From Planctomycetota bacterium (GTDB taxonomy: Bacteria > Planctomycetota > Phycisphaerae > UBA1845 > UTPLA1), in assembly GCA_015654675.1 (NCBI GenBank), contig JAATGM010000039.1, positions 59,147 to 123,146 of the forward strand: 64,000 nucleotides of DNA. Direction: 5' to 3'. Under the pieces are notes generated by a model. It worked only from the letters and a program-made list of their open reading frames with translations. It ran no database searches and was not told the origin of the DNA. Positions 17,074 through 25,029 of the stretch are shown here, piece after piece. The position numbers were made by a program, and so were the translations under genes. Numbering within the stretch: the stretch's first letter is position 1; each line of letters starts with the position of its first letter.

Positions 17074-18033
17074 ATGGGTCGCAGGCGACCTCGCACGGAA
17101 GATCGGGGCTGGCTGGAAGCGCTGCGAGCGCGTGTCGAGGCAATCGAGCCGGAGACTGCGTCGCTGGCGCGGCGCGCGGCGGCATACGTCGTTGTCGCGG
17201 TTGTCGTCGTCGCGGGCATTGGGTTTGGGTTACGGACGCTCGAGCGGCAGGTGGATGCGATGCCGCGATACGATGCGCCGCTTCGCGTCGAGTGGGTCGG
17301 CGTTCCCACTTGGGTTCAGAATGATGCAAATCGGCACGTGCTCGATGAATTGACGGCGGCTTGCGGCGTCGAGCCGGGCGATCGGATGCTTGACCCGCAA
17401 CTTGCACGGCGGATTGGCGAACGGTTGCGCGACAGCGGGCTGGCGTGGATTTCGCAGGTGCAGCGCGTCGCGGTGCGGCCGGACGGTGTTGTCGCGATTT
17501 CGTGTGAGTTCCGGCGGCCGATGGCATGGGTGCGACAGGGCGGGTATGCGTTTTTGATCGGGGATGACGGTGTTCGATTGCCGGGGCGATATCACGCGGA
17601 TGCGATCGCGGATTCACCGCTGGTTGTGATTGACGGCGTGACGAGTGAGGCGCCGGCGGTCGGGGCGGCGTGGGAGGCCGCTGATGTCGACGCCGGGATG
17701 CGGGTCGTTCTGGCCTGCGCACCGCGGCGGTTTAATTCGCAGATTCGGCGGGTTCGCGTGGACAATCATCTTGGGCGAGTCAATCCGTTGCGGCCGCAGA
17801 TCGAGTTGATGACGGATCGACCCGGTTCGCGGATCTGGTGGGGGCGGGCCCCGGGTGAAGAGCATGGGTGCGAGATCAGCTCGGATCAGAAGATTGCACT
17901 GCTGGAGTCGCTGTACCGGCAATCCGGCCGGATCGACATGAATCGCTCGTATGTGAATGTGACGACGTGGCCGGATCGGGTCACGGCGCCGACGCCGGGC
18001 GAGGCGGTGGCATCGAATACGACACATAGTTGA
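17074..18033 (+). CDS. ftsQ: FtsQ/DivIB-type division protein
   Basis: The 319-residue bitopic protein has a basic cytoplasmic N-terminus, a single Val/Ala-rich membrane helix at about residues 33-52, and an extracytoplasmic part. The latter resembles a POTRA plus FtsQ domain: paired strands ending VRPDGVVAISCEFRRPMAWV, then GGYAFLIGDDGVRLPG, a typical FtsQ turn. FtsQ links FtsL/B to the division complex. Sequence similarity in this family is low, so fold pattern and position after ddl carry the call. The cluster stops here: no ftsA or ftsZ follows. Confidence 0.82.
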   Translation: MGRRRPRTEDRGWLEALRARVEAIEPETASLARRAAAYVVVAVVVVAGIGFGLRTLERQVDAMPRYDAPLRVEWVGVPTWVQNDANRHVLDELTAACGVEPGDRMLDPQLARRIGERLRDSGLAWISQVQRVAVRPDGVVAISCEFRRPMAWVRQGGYAFLIGDDGVRLPGRYHADAIADSPLVVIDGVTSEAPAVGAAWEAADVDAGMRVVLACAPRRFNSQIRRVRVDNHLGRVNPLRPQIELMTDRPGSRIWWGRAPGEEHGCEISSDQKIALLESLYRQSGRIDMNRSYVNVTTWPDRVTAPTPGEAVASNTTHS

Positions 18034-18069
18034 TGATGGTGGCCGTGCGGCGGGCGGAAGGCAGAGCGA

Positions 18070-18075
18070 TATAAT
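18070..18075 (+). promoter_or_regulatory. Consensus -10 box upstream of the 18.1 kb membrane protein gene
   Basis: A perfect TATAAT lies 25 bases before ATG 18100, with GAGGAG (18088-18093) as ribosome binding site between them. No matching -35 element is seen 16-18 bases upstream. It suggests a transcription unit separate from the dcw operon. Confidence 0.4.
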
Positions 18076-18099
18076 CTCAGCGTACGCGAGGAGCATGCC

Positions 18100-18948
18100 A
18101 TGCAATTTCCCGCCACCAACAGCCAGGACTGGATCAAGACATTCCAGGAGTTGTTGCACTATTACCTGCCGGTGATGAAGCCGTCGGTGGCCGCGGTGGG
18201 AGCGTGTCTGGCGGCGGTGGCGGTTGGGATGGTGGTCGCGTTTCGCAGCGCGAAGGTGGCGCGCGGGCTGGTGTGTCTGCTAGGGCTCGCGATTGGAGCG
18301 GGGGCCGGTTATCAGATCGCGTTGATGGCAGGTGGGCCTGCGCCGGTTTCGGCGGCGATCGGCGGCGTGGTGCTTGGGGCCATTGCGTGGCGGACGTACA
18401 AGTTCTGGCTGGCGATTGGATCGGTTGTTGCGATCGTCGGGGCGGCGATGGCGTTTCAGCTTGTCTCGCGCGGCGATTTGTCGACGGTGTTGCGCGAAGT
18501 GAACGAGGGGCGGAACCCGGCGGGAACGCAGATCGTCGGGCGGCTGCCGACGGCGTCGGAACAGTTGAATAACCTTTCGGGCGAATCGCGACAGAAGCTC
18601 GAGAAGGCGTGGGGCTCGCTAACGGAGCAATTCAAGACGTGGGGGCTCTCCGGTTGGATCTGGCCGGCGCTGGCGCTGGTGGCCGGAATCATCCTGGCGC
18701 TGTGGGCATTGCAGGTGATGGCGGTGATGTGGCTGGGCCTGGTTGGCGCGGGGCTGGCGGTCGGCGGCGCGCTGGGACTGGCGATGATGCAGTTCCCTCA
18801 GGCGCAGCAGGACGTCATCCGGCGGCCGGATTATCTGCTTGGGGCGGTGGCGGTTGTGTGGGTGTTTGGTTTGGTATGGCAGGCGAAATCAGGGCGGCTT
18901 GGCGGCAAACCGGCCGTGAAAGCGGCGCCCGCGGCTGCCGCGGCTTAG
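18100..18948 (+). CDS. Polytopic membrane protein of unknown function
   Basis: The 282-residue protein has about seven hydrophobic segments in two groups. Four or five lie in residues 25-125, then a soluble loop of roughly 60 residues (about 130-185), and two or three more in residues 187-260. It ends in an Ala/Lys-rich tail. The loop contains SGESRQKLEKAWGSLTEQF, likely a helix. No family is recognised. A clear ribosome binding site GAGGAG precedes ATG 18100. The following gene starts only 20 bases downstream, so the two are probably cotranscribed. Confidence 0.75.
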   Translation: MQFPATNSQDWIKTFQELLHYYLPVMKPSVAAVGACLAAVAVGMVVAFRSAKVARGLVCLLGLAIGAGAGYQIALMAGGPAPVSAAIGGVVLGAIAWRTYKFWLAIGSVVAIVGAAMAFQLVSRGDLSTVLREVNEGRNPAGTQIVGRLPTASEQLNNLSGESRQKLEKAWGSLTEQFKTWGLSGWIWPALALVAGIILALWALQVMAVMWLGLVGAGLAVGGALGLAMMQFPQAQQDVIRRPDYLLGAVAVVWVFGLVWQAKSGRLGGKPAVKAAPAAAAA

Positions 18949-18967
18949 TCGGCGGCGACTTCATTCA

Positions 18968-21109
18968 TTGGCAACTCTCCTCTGGTTGTTGATCTCCGCT
19001 TGTGTGGTGGGGCAGAGCCGGCCGGCCTCGCAGGCCGCTTCACAACCGGCTTCCACTTCAGTTGAAGACGAAGTTTTCGCAAACATTCTGAATCAGCGGA
19101 TCGGCGATCGGTTGGTCGCGGATGACGGCTTGCCGGATGAATTCGTCCGGCGGATCGCAGACCGAGTGATTCGGGCTTCGTACCAGCAGCGATACCGAAT
19201 TGTGTACGACGATCGGCCCGGGGGGACGAGCCAGCCGGGGTCGTCGCCGCGGATGAGCACCAGCGCGCCGGTTGCTGAGGGGTTGTCGACATTCGCTCAC
19301 ACCATTTCGAGGCGGGAGCTGAGTTTCTGGAGCGGGCTTCCGGAGTCGCGGCCGGCGTTGCGCGGGTTTCGCGCGCCGATCGTGAAGTCGCGGCTCGAGG
19401 AGCCGTTTGGGCCGCTGGCAGCGGGGACGCCCGAAGAAGTGCAGCGCGTGGCGGACATTGTTTCGCGCGGGCTGGCGAAAGAAGGCCTGCTGATGACGAC
19501 GGCGCGGGCGATGCTGAGCTTCGGCGTCGGGTCGTTCACGACTGACACGGTGAATTCGTGCGATGTGCTGGCGATAGCCGGGCTGCCGGTCGATTTGCTG
19601 GCGATGTATAGCGGCGAGCCGGGGCGGGATGGGGCGTGGCTTACTGTCGCTCGTAAAATGGGCCGCGGATTGGAAGCGGGGCGATCAATCGACGCGGTCG
19701 TGGGTGAGATTTCGAACGCGTTTCGGCCGGGCCCGATGGCGGGGGAGTTTCGCACGAACTCGGACAGCGGCGATGGCGTTTTTCGCACGATGCGATTGCA
19801 ACTGACGCGCGGCGATTACTGGGGTGGCGAGGGGGACGGCGGGTCGGTCGACATCGCGCGGCAACTGGCGGCGCGAGTTTCGGACGTGGATTTTCTGGTC
19901 AGCATTGAGGACCAGTTTGCGTGGTCGCTGATTGAGACGGCGCGGGGCTGGCCGGGCGGCGGGTTGCTACGGACTCGACTGGTGACGGAACCGCTGACGG
20001 TCTCTCAGTGGGCGCAGGATGACGCGCGGTGGGGGACGGCGTTGCCGCGCGGAGCGAGCGAGCGGAAGCGGGCATTGCTGGTTCCGCGATATGCGTCGCG
20101 TGGAGAAGAAGGGGCGATCCTGGTTCCGGGCGACAGCTTATTGCTGGCCGGGTTGGGGGCGGCGGGTGAGGCAGTGTTGCAATCACCGCTCCTATTTCAA
20201 GGCGGCAACCTGATTGTCTGCCGGGCATCGGAGGGGTCGCGGTCGACGATGTTGGTTGGCGAGGCCGAGATTTATCGCAATGTCGGGTTGGGGCTATCAC
20301 CGCGCGAGGCACTCGAAGCGTTACGGGTAGCGTTCGGCGTTGATGGGTGCGAAGTGTTGCCGGCAATCGCATATCACATCGACTACGAGGTGTCGGTCCG
20401 GTCGGTGGATGGAACGCTTGTGGCTTTCGTTAATGATACGCTTGCGGCGGCGCGGGTCATCGGCGAGTGCGGGCTTGGCGCGTTGGAGCGGAAGGGAATC
20501 GTTTCAGCGGCAGAGGCCAGCCGGGGGCGCGATGCGTTGAGCCGCGGGCGTTATGGGGAGTTTCTGGAGGTCGCCGCGCGGCCAGTCTTCGCGCGAGCGG
20601 ATTCCATGGGCCGATTTCCGGTTTCGCTGGCGGAGATGTTCAGCGCCGGGAAGGCGGATTCGGGTGTCGGGAACTTGCGGCGGTTTCTGGTGGCATGCGA
20701 CGAATTGGCGGCGAGCATGCCCGAGACTGATGATCGGACGGCGGAATCGCACACGGCGGCATATTTGCGGTCGTTGCGGCGACGCGCGCGGGAGCGAATA
20801 AAACTGCGCGGGCTGCTGGAGCGGATGGGCTTGCGCGTGGTGGGTGTCCCCTCGTTATCCGACGAGGAGCAGAGTGTGAATTACATTAATGGACTGCATG
20901 ACGCTTCGCGATATCTGATGCCGGCTTACGGCGGGTTGTATTCGCGGCTTGATGATGTTGCGCGTGGGGCGTTTTCGAGGGCGTTAGGCCCCGGGGTTCA
21001 AGTCATTTCGATCGATTGTGCGGAGAGCCAGCGCCGAGATGGAGCGGTGCGTTGTTCTGTGTCCGTATACACGGAGGCGTTGGGCGCTAAGTCCAAGGCG
21101 TATAAGTAG
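18968..21109 (+). CDS. Secreted protein with guanidino-modifying (PAD/agmatine deiminase-like) fold
   Basis: The 713-residue protein starts with a signal peptide (LLWLLISACVVGQS) and a Ser/Ala/Gln-rich linker. Its second half matches the motif order of the guanidino-group-modifying superfamily: W348-A-Q-D-D at the WxRD site, FQGGN at 410-414 at the EGG site, H470-I-D at the catalytic His, and near the end INGLHDAS, LMPAYGG, VQVISIDC and R-C696 at the catalytic Cys. These enzymes hydrolyse arginine or agmatine guanidino groups, or transfer amidino groups. The residue before the Cys is Arg rather than the usual His, and WxRD reads WAQD, so the substrate may differ or activity may be altered. 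TTG start; no clear ribosome binding site. Confidence 0.6.
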   Translation: MATLLWLLISACVVGQSRPASQAASQPASTSVEDEVFANILNQRIGDRLVADDGLPDEFVRRIADRVIRASYQQRYRIVYDDRPGGTSQPGSSPRMSTSAPVAEGLSTFAHTISRRELSFWSGLPESRPALRGFRAPIVKSRLEEPFGPLAAGTPEEVQRVADIVSRGLAKEGLLMTTARAMLSFGVGSFTTDTVNSCDVLAIAGLPVDLLAMYSGEPGRDGAWLTVARKMGRGLEAGRSIDAVVGEISNAFRPGPMAGEFRTNSDSGDGVFRTMRLQLTRGDYWGGEGDGGSVDIARQLAARVSDVDFLVSIEDQFAWSLIETARGWPGGGLLRTRLVTEPLTVSQWAQDDARWGTALPRGASERKRALLVPRYASRGEEGAILVPGDSLLLAGLGAAGEAVLQSPLLFQGGNLIVCRASEGSRSTMLVGEAEIYRNVGLGLSPREALEALRVAFGVDGCEVLPAIAYHIDYEVSVRSVDGTLVAFVNDTLAAARVIGECGLGALERKGIVSAAEASRGRDALSRGRYGEFLEVAARPVFARADSMGRFPVSLAEMFSAGKADSGVGNLRRFLVACDELAASMPETDDRTAESHTAAYLRSLRRRARERIKLRGLLERMGLRVVGVPSLSDEEQSVNYINGLHDASRYLMPAYGGLYSRLDDVARGAFSRALGPGVQVISIDCAESQRRDGAVRCSVSVYTEALGAKSKAYK

Positions 21110-21137
21110 TTTCGGACCGAAAAACGCCGAAATTGGT

Positions 21138-21166
21138 TTGCTCCGGCGTCGCATATTCGTTAGAAT
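21138..21166 (+). promoter_or_regulatory. Sigma70-like promoter of the 21.3 kb dockerin-protein gene
   Basis: TTGCTC (21138-21143) and TAGAAT (21161-21166) are separated by exactly 17 bases. They lie about 180 bases before ATG 21345 and just after the previous gene, in a region more AT-rich than its surroundings. The leader between promoter and start is long enough to hold regulation, but no known riboswitch was recognised. Confidence 0.45.
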
Positions 21167-21344
21167 TGCTATTTCCAGTCGCGTATCTGTTTTCGGTGGT
21201 GCCCTTCGGGATGTACACCGTTCTGGATGTGTCCCGCCGCAGATTCGCAGCGTCGAGATTTCGATTTGAGAGGGGTACCTCCGTACTATCTATATCTGGT
21301 CGCGGGGCGCGTACCCCAAGGTGGCGTTAAGGAGGCATTTCGTA

Positions 21345-23624
21345 ATGCAACGGAAACGTATCGCCGGAATGATGGCCGCTGCGGCCGCATTGGTTTGTTG
21401 GCCGAGTCTGTCGTTCGGCGTTGTATTGTGGACCTCGCACCATGGCGAGACGCGAATCGCGCTCGACACGGAATTGATGAAGAAGGCCGGTCTGACGGTC
21501 AGTAATACGAACCCGGAGAACGATCAATCAACGGCGAACATGATTGTGCTCGAGGTTTCGCCGGATGAGATTCCGTTTGTGATGGAAATGAAGGACGGCG
21601 TCTCCGCGGGATTCCGCGAGGGACTGATTCGGCACACGTCAGGGCTGCGCATTTCGAATGGTGCGCGCTCGGTGGAGTTGAACCAGTTCTCGATCGGGAT
21701 TTCGGGAAGTGAGCACACTAGCGACGGATTGTCGGTGGATGCTCCCAATTCACAGTTCGATCAGGTGCATCGAACGCTCGGCATCGCATCTGACGACGTC
21801 GTCATGACAGACAAGCTCGCCGGCGCCCTGGGCGTTCCGTCGCTCGCGGGCGTTTCGATCGGGCATCTTACGAGTGAAGTTTATCTGGCGTATTCCGGTG
21901 GTGAGGCACCGCCAGCGATGCAGACTGACGACGACCCGATGCCGCGCGCGTGCGCGAGTCCGAATCCGGGGCCGGACGTGATCGTGGGTGACTTGTGGCA
22001 AATCTCGAACTACAACGCTGTGGGCGGTATTGATTCGTTTGCGATCGGGACGTACTCCTGCAATATCGGCAACGTGGTTGTTCGATGGCAGAACGCCAAC
22101 AATCTGCACCCCGTAATTCCACAATCGATGTATCGCTACAAGTCGGTTGGTGGTGCGGGCCGGTTCGAGCAAATCGGCATCGGCTGGTGCAAGCACGGAT
22201 TCACGGCGTTGTCGGATAGCATTTGCTGCACCTGCAACGGTGGCGGCGGCAGCATTCTGGACATTGGATGCGCCGATCCCTACACGTCGGGTCGCAACGG
22301 CACGCAGCTGACGACGACCGGCGGGCTCGGGCCCCGGTTTGACATCAATGCTCACACAGGTGTTTTTACTTTCCCCTATCCGTTCCGGAACACAAATGGG
22401 GCCGTGGCCGTAACCAGCATCACTCGTCGCGTGCAGGTTCAGACGAGTGATCTGGATCCGACGTTGAATGCCGGGGCGCAATATTTCGGCGAAGCACAGT
22501 ATGTGACGCAGGACGATGCTTCGTCGAACGCGACGGGAGTATTCACGCACAATCAGAACAATAATGCGTCGTATCGGGCTTTGTCGGTCACGACCTCAGG
22601 CGCCGGAAATTACGTTGCGACGCTCGCGGGTTCGACGGTTCGACAAGATCCGGCGATCAAGGCCTGGAAAGCAATTGATCCGAGCGTGACGGAAACACTC
22701 ATCGACACACCCGAAGTCGAGTTTCCTGTCGGCAGCGGGAACAGCACGGGTCGTGTGATTCTGTCGGCCAAGGCGACGGATCTCGGCGGTGGGATGTATC
22801 GATATGAATATGCGATGTTCAATATGAACTCGGATCGGTCCATCAAGTCGTTCAGTGTGCCGGTTTCGAGTTCGCTATCGGCCGCGAACGTCGGGTTCCA
22901 CGATGTCTCTTATCACAGCGGCGACGGATTCGGCAGTACTCCGACGGCGCAAGTCAATTTCGACGGCACGGACTGGCCGGGAATTCAGGGTGCGAGTGAT
23001 GTGAACTGGACCATGGTGGATGCCGTTCCGGTTCAGAATTCCAACGCGCTGCGCTGGGACTCCCTCTACAACTTCCGGTTTGACGTGGCGGCTCCGCCGA
23101 CGACCGGCAATGTCACGCTGGGAATGTTCAAGGCGGTCGTTGGTTTGCCGGACTCGATCGTGGCCAACACGGTCATTCCGAGCGTGCCCTGCACCGCACC
23201 GATCATTCTGCCGATTCCGGCCGCGGCGGCTGTCTGCGACACGTCCTTCTCATATACACCGCTTCTGGGCGCGGGCACGTTGCCTCTGACATGGTCGCTT
23301 TCGGGCGAGCCAGCCGGCATGACGATCAACCCGTCGACAGGCCAGATCGACTGGCCGACCACGGTCGTCAGCGCGACGCCGTACAACGTCACGGTTTCGG
23401 CGCAGAGCCAGTGCGGGCCGGGCAACGACTCGAAGGCACTCGTCCTGACGGTCGCCTACGGCGACTTCACTGGAAACGGCGTGGTGGACGCGGCGGATAT
23501 CGCGCCCTTCACCGACGATGTTGTCGGCGTATCAGCGGTTTCGCTGTGCGCGGCCGACATGAACGGCGACGGCCTGGTCAACGGCGACGACATTCAGTTG
23601 TTCGTCGATGCGTTGCTGCCGTAA
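21345..23624 (+). CDS. Large secreted protein with Ig-like domain and C-terminal dockerin-type repeats
   Basis: The 759-residue protein has a signal peptide (IAGMMAAAAALVCWPSLSFG) and a long Ser/Thr/Asn-rich body of unknown family with a short Cys cluster (CCTCNGGGG). Near residues 615-705 is a putative-Ig/cadherin-like domain (LPLTWSLSGEPAGMTINPSTG). Two calcium-binding dockerin type I repeats close it: GDFTGNGVVDAADIAPF and ADMNGDGLVNGDDIQLF. AAGGAGG (21329-21335) lies 9 bases before ATG 21345. Extracellular or surface location is expected. Base composition is less G-skewed than the neighbouring genes. A strong terminator follows. Confidence 0.82.
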   Translation: MQRKRIAGMMAAAAALVCWPSLSFGVVLWTSHHGETRIALDTELMKKAGLTVSNTNPENDQSTANMIVLEVSPDEIPFVMEMKDGVSAGFREGLIRHTSGLRISNGARSVELNQFSIGISGSEHTSDGLSVDAPNSQFDQVHRTLGIASDDVVMTDKLAGALGVPSLAGVSIGHLTSEVYLAYSGGEAPPAMQTDDDPMPRACASPNPGPDVIVGDLWQISNYNAVGGIDSFAIGTYSCNIGNVVVRWQNANNLHPVIPQSMYRYKSVGGAGRFEQIGIGWCKHGFTALSDSICCTCNGGGGSILDIGCADPYTSGRNGTQLTTTGGLGPRFDINAHTGVFTFPYPFRNTNGAVAVTSITRRVQVQTSDLDPTLNAGAQYFGEAQYVTQDDASSNATGVFTHNQNNNASYRALSVTTSGAGNYVATLAGSTVRQDPAIKAWKAIDPSVTETLIDTPEVEFPVGSGNSTGRVILSAKATDLGGGMYRYEYAMFNMNSDRSIKSFSVPVSSSLSAANVGFHDVSYHSGDGFGSTPTAQVNFDGTDWPGIQGASDVNWTMVDAVPVQNSNALRWDSLYNFRFDVAAPPTTGNVTLGMFKAVVGLPDSIVANTVIPSVPCTAPIILPIPAAAAVCDTSFSYTPLLGAGTLPLTWSLSGEPAGMTINPSTGQIDWPTTVVSATPYNVTVSAQSQCGPGNDSKALVLTVAYGDFTGNGVVDAADIAPFTDDVVGVSAVSLCAADMNGDGLVNGDDIQLFVDALLP

Positions 23625-23647
23625 GCCCGATTAACTTTGTCAAATGA

Positions 23648-23690
23648 AAGAAGCCCCGGACAATCGACGTCCGGGGCTTCTTCTTTTTTT
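23648..23690. terminator. Strong rho-independent terminator between convergent genes
   Basis: AAGCCCCGGAC (23651-23661) pairs perfectly with GTCCGGGGCTT (23669-23679) around a 7-base loop, extended by further GAA/TTC pairs, and is followed by a T-run (23684-23690). The A-rich left flank means it can also work on the minus strand, for the basic-protein gene that converges from the right. Confidence 0.9.
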
Positions 23691-23713
23691 GGGATTGAAC
23701 CCAACCGTCTGAT

Positions 23714-24100
23714 TTACCAGGCGGCGTAGGCGCTGTAGCTCCGAGCGCGCTGGGCCCGGCTGCGGGTCTTGCGGCCATAGCTGCGCGAGGCGCGGCTGCG
23801 GCTGCTCTTGCTGTGCGAGCGGCTGCTGTTGCTGCCGGTCGGGCGGAGGTTGGTGGTCTTCACGCCGCGCGTGACCCAGGCGTTGTTGCCGAAGCCGTTC
23901 TTCTTCCACTGGGCCGAGAAATTCTTGAGCTCGGTGATGACGCGCTTGGCTTCGGTCTTGAGGAACGACCGCTCGGCCGGGTTGGTGCTGGCCTTGAACC
24001 GGCGGACGAGCCGGTTGAAGAACTGCTGCTTGCGGGCGATCAGCGTTCGGAAGGCATGCTTGTTGTTGCTGGGGTTCTTGGCGTTGAAGTTAAAGCTCAT
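23714..24100 (-). CDS. Small basic protein of unknown function next to rnpA
   Basis: The 128-residue product is strongly basic. The first 75 residues look folded and helical (HAFRTLIARKQQFFNRLVRRF, NPAERSFLKTEAKRVI, LKNFSAQWKK). The last 40 are Ser/Arg-rich low complexity (SRSHSKSSRSRASRSYGRK) ending in YAAW. The charge suggests RNA or DNA binding. It lies downstream of rnpA on the same strand, 131 bases away. It is not ribosomal protein bL34, the usual rnpA neighbour. A small hairpin (24130-24148, stem GCCCGG/CCGGGC) lies in its leader. A terminator lies just past its stop. Confidence 0.7.
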   Translation of the reverse strand: MSFNFNAKNPSNNKHAFRTLIARKQQFFNRLVRRFKASTNPAERSFLKTEAKRVITELKNFSAQWKKNGFGNNAWVTRGVKTTNLRPTGSNSSRSHSKSSRSRASRSYGRKTRSRAQRARSYSAYAAW

Positions 24101-24231
24101 TTGGACTGCTCTCCATTCGTCGAAATCGAGCCCGGAAACGAACCGGGCCGTCTGCCCATGTTTGTCGGACTGTGTGGGGGGGCGGTTGAGATAACTCCGG
24201 AATGGAGATCGAATCGCGGGCAGAGGTGCGA

Positions 24232-24591
24232 TCAGGGAGCGCGGCGGGCGGCGCGGGCGGCGGCCCTGGGGGCGAGGTCGCCAAGTGATCGGACGTAGGC
24301 ATTGAGGGTTGCGGCCGGCGTGGTACGCGGGATGAGGACGAAGTCAAATCCGGCGGGGAGGTCGGTCTGGATGACGCGGAAGGCGGCACGAAGCAGGCGT
24401 TTCTTGCGATTTCGCGCGATGGCGTTGCCGTGACGGCGGCCGACGACCAGACCCAGGCGCGGGCGCGGGCCCGGCTTTGGGCCGGCGAAGACGGTGAGGA
24501 GTGCGTCGGCAGCCGAGGCCTTCAGGTCCAGAACGGCTTTGAAGCGGGCGGATTGGGTGACGCGGGCCGCGCGTGGCAGATCGGTCGGCAT
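24232..24591 (-). CDS. rnpA: RnpA, protein component of ribonuclease P
   Basis: RnpA assists the RNase P RNA in 5' maturation of tRNAs. The 119-residue basic protein has the family pattern: early RVTQSARFKAVLD, the strand LGLVVGRRHGNAIARNRKKRLLR, which contains the RNR motif, and DFVLIPRTTPAA. The size is typical. Usually rpmH lies just upstream; here the 216 bases upstream show no bL34 reading frame, so rpmH must be elsewhere. Confidence 0.92.
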   Translation of the reverse strand: MPTDLPRAARVTQSARFKAVLDLKASAADALLTVFAGPKPGPRPRLGLVVGRRHGNAIARNRKKRLLRAAFRVIQTDLPAGFDFVLIPRTTPAATLNAYVRSLGDLAPRAAARAARRAP

Positions 24592-24807
24592 GCGATGAGC
24601 ATAGCGTATTAAGGCAGCCGGTCGAAACGAGCTTTAAGATTAGTGCGGGCAATAAGTTAGATTTGTTAATTGACGGCGGCACTTTTTGCCGTTACTTCAT
24701 AAGGCGCGCGGTTCGGACAAGTCTGATAGTTACAGGACGGTCAAGTCGAGCCGTAGCTGCGTACCTCGTCGGGCAAGTCGAGGATCGCGGAGTCGGGAGG
24801 CCTCGCC

Positions 24808-25029
24808 ATGAGGAAGCAATACCTTCGCACTGTGCGGATCGCCGGTTTGGTGGCGACGTGCGGTATGGTCTTTTCGGGGTTGAGTTGTGTGACGCAGGCG
24901 GCCGAGACGGCGGCCAGCGGGGTGACGTGGGTTGGTTCAACGGGGGCGTTTGGGCTGCTCAGCCCGGTTGTCGCACAACTGGGTTCGGGCTTTGACTTTC
25001 TGACGGACCTTTACCGGCTGGTGCACTAG
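24808..25029 (+). CDS. Small exported protein, 73 residues
   Basis: A good ribosome binding site (GGGAGG, 24795-24800, 7 bases before the ATG) opens a 73-residue frame. It has a basic start, a hydrophobic stretch (IAGLVATCGMVFSGLSC) and a short mature part with VTWVGSTGAFGLLSPVV. The GLSC sequence is a weak lipobox, since position -3 is Gly rather than Leu. It could be a small lipoprotein or simply secreted. Its last 71 bases are antisense to the end of the GH3-family gene. No family recognised. Confidence 0.5.
   Translation: MRKQYLRTVRIAGLVATCGMVFSGLSCVTQAAETAASGVTWVGSTGAFGLLSPVVAQLGSGFDFLTDLYRLVH

Noticed and set aside
23690..23730. Minus-strand sequence GGTTGGGTTCAATCCC resembling a tRNA T-arm
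   Set aside because: No acceptor, D or anticodon arms can be completed around it; it lies between a protein stop codon and a terminator.
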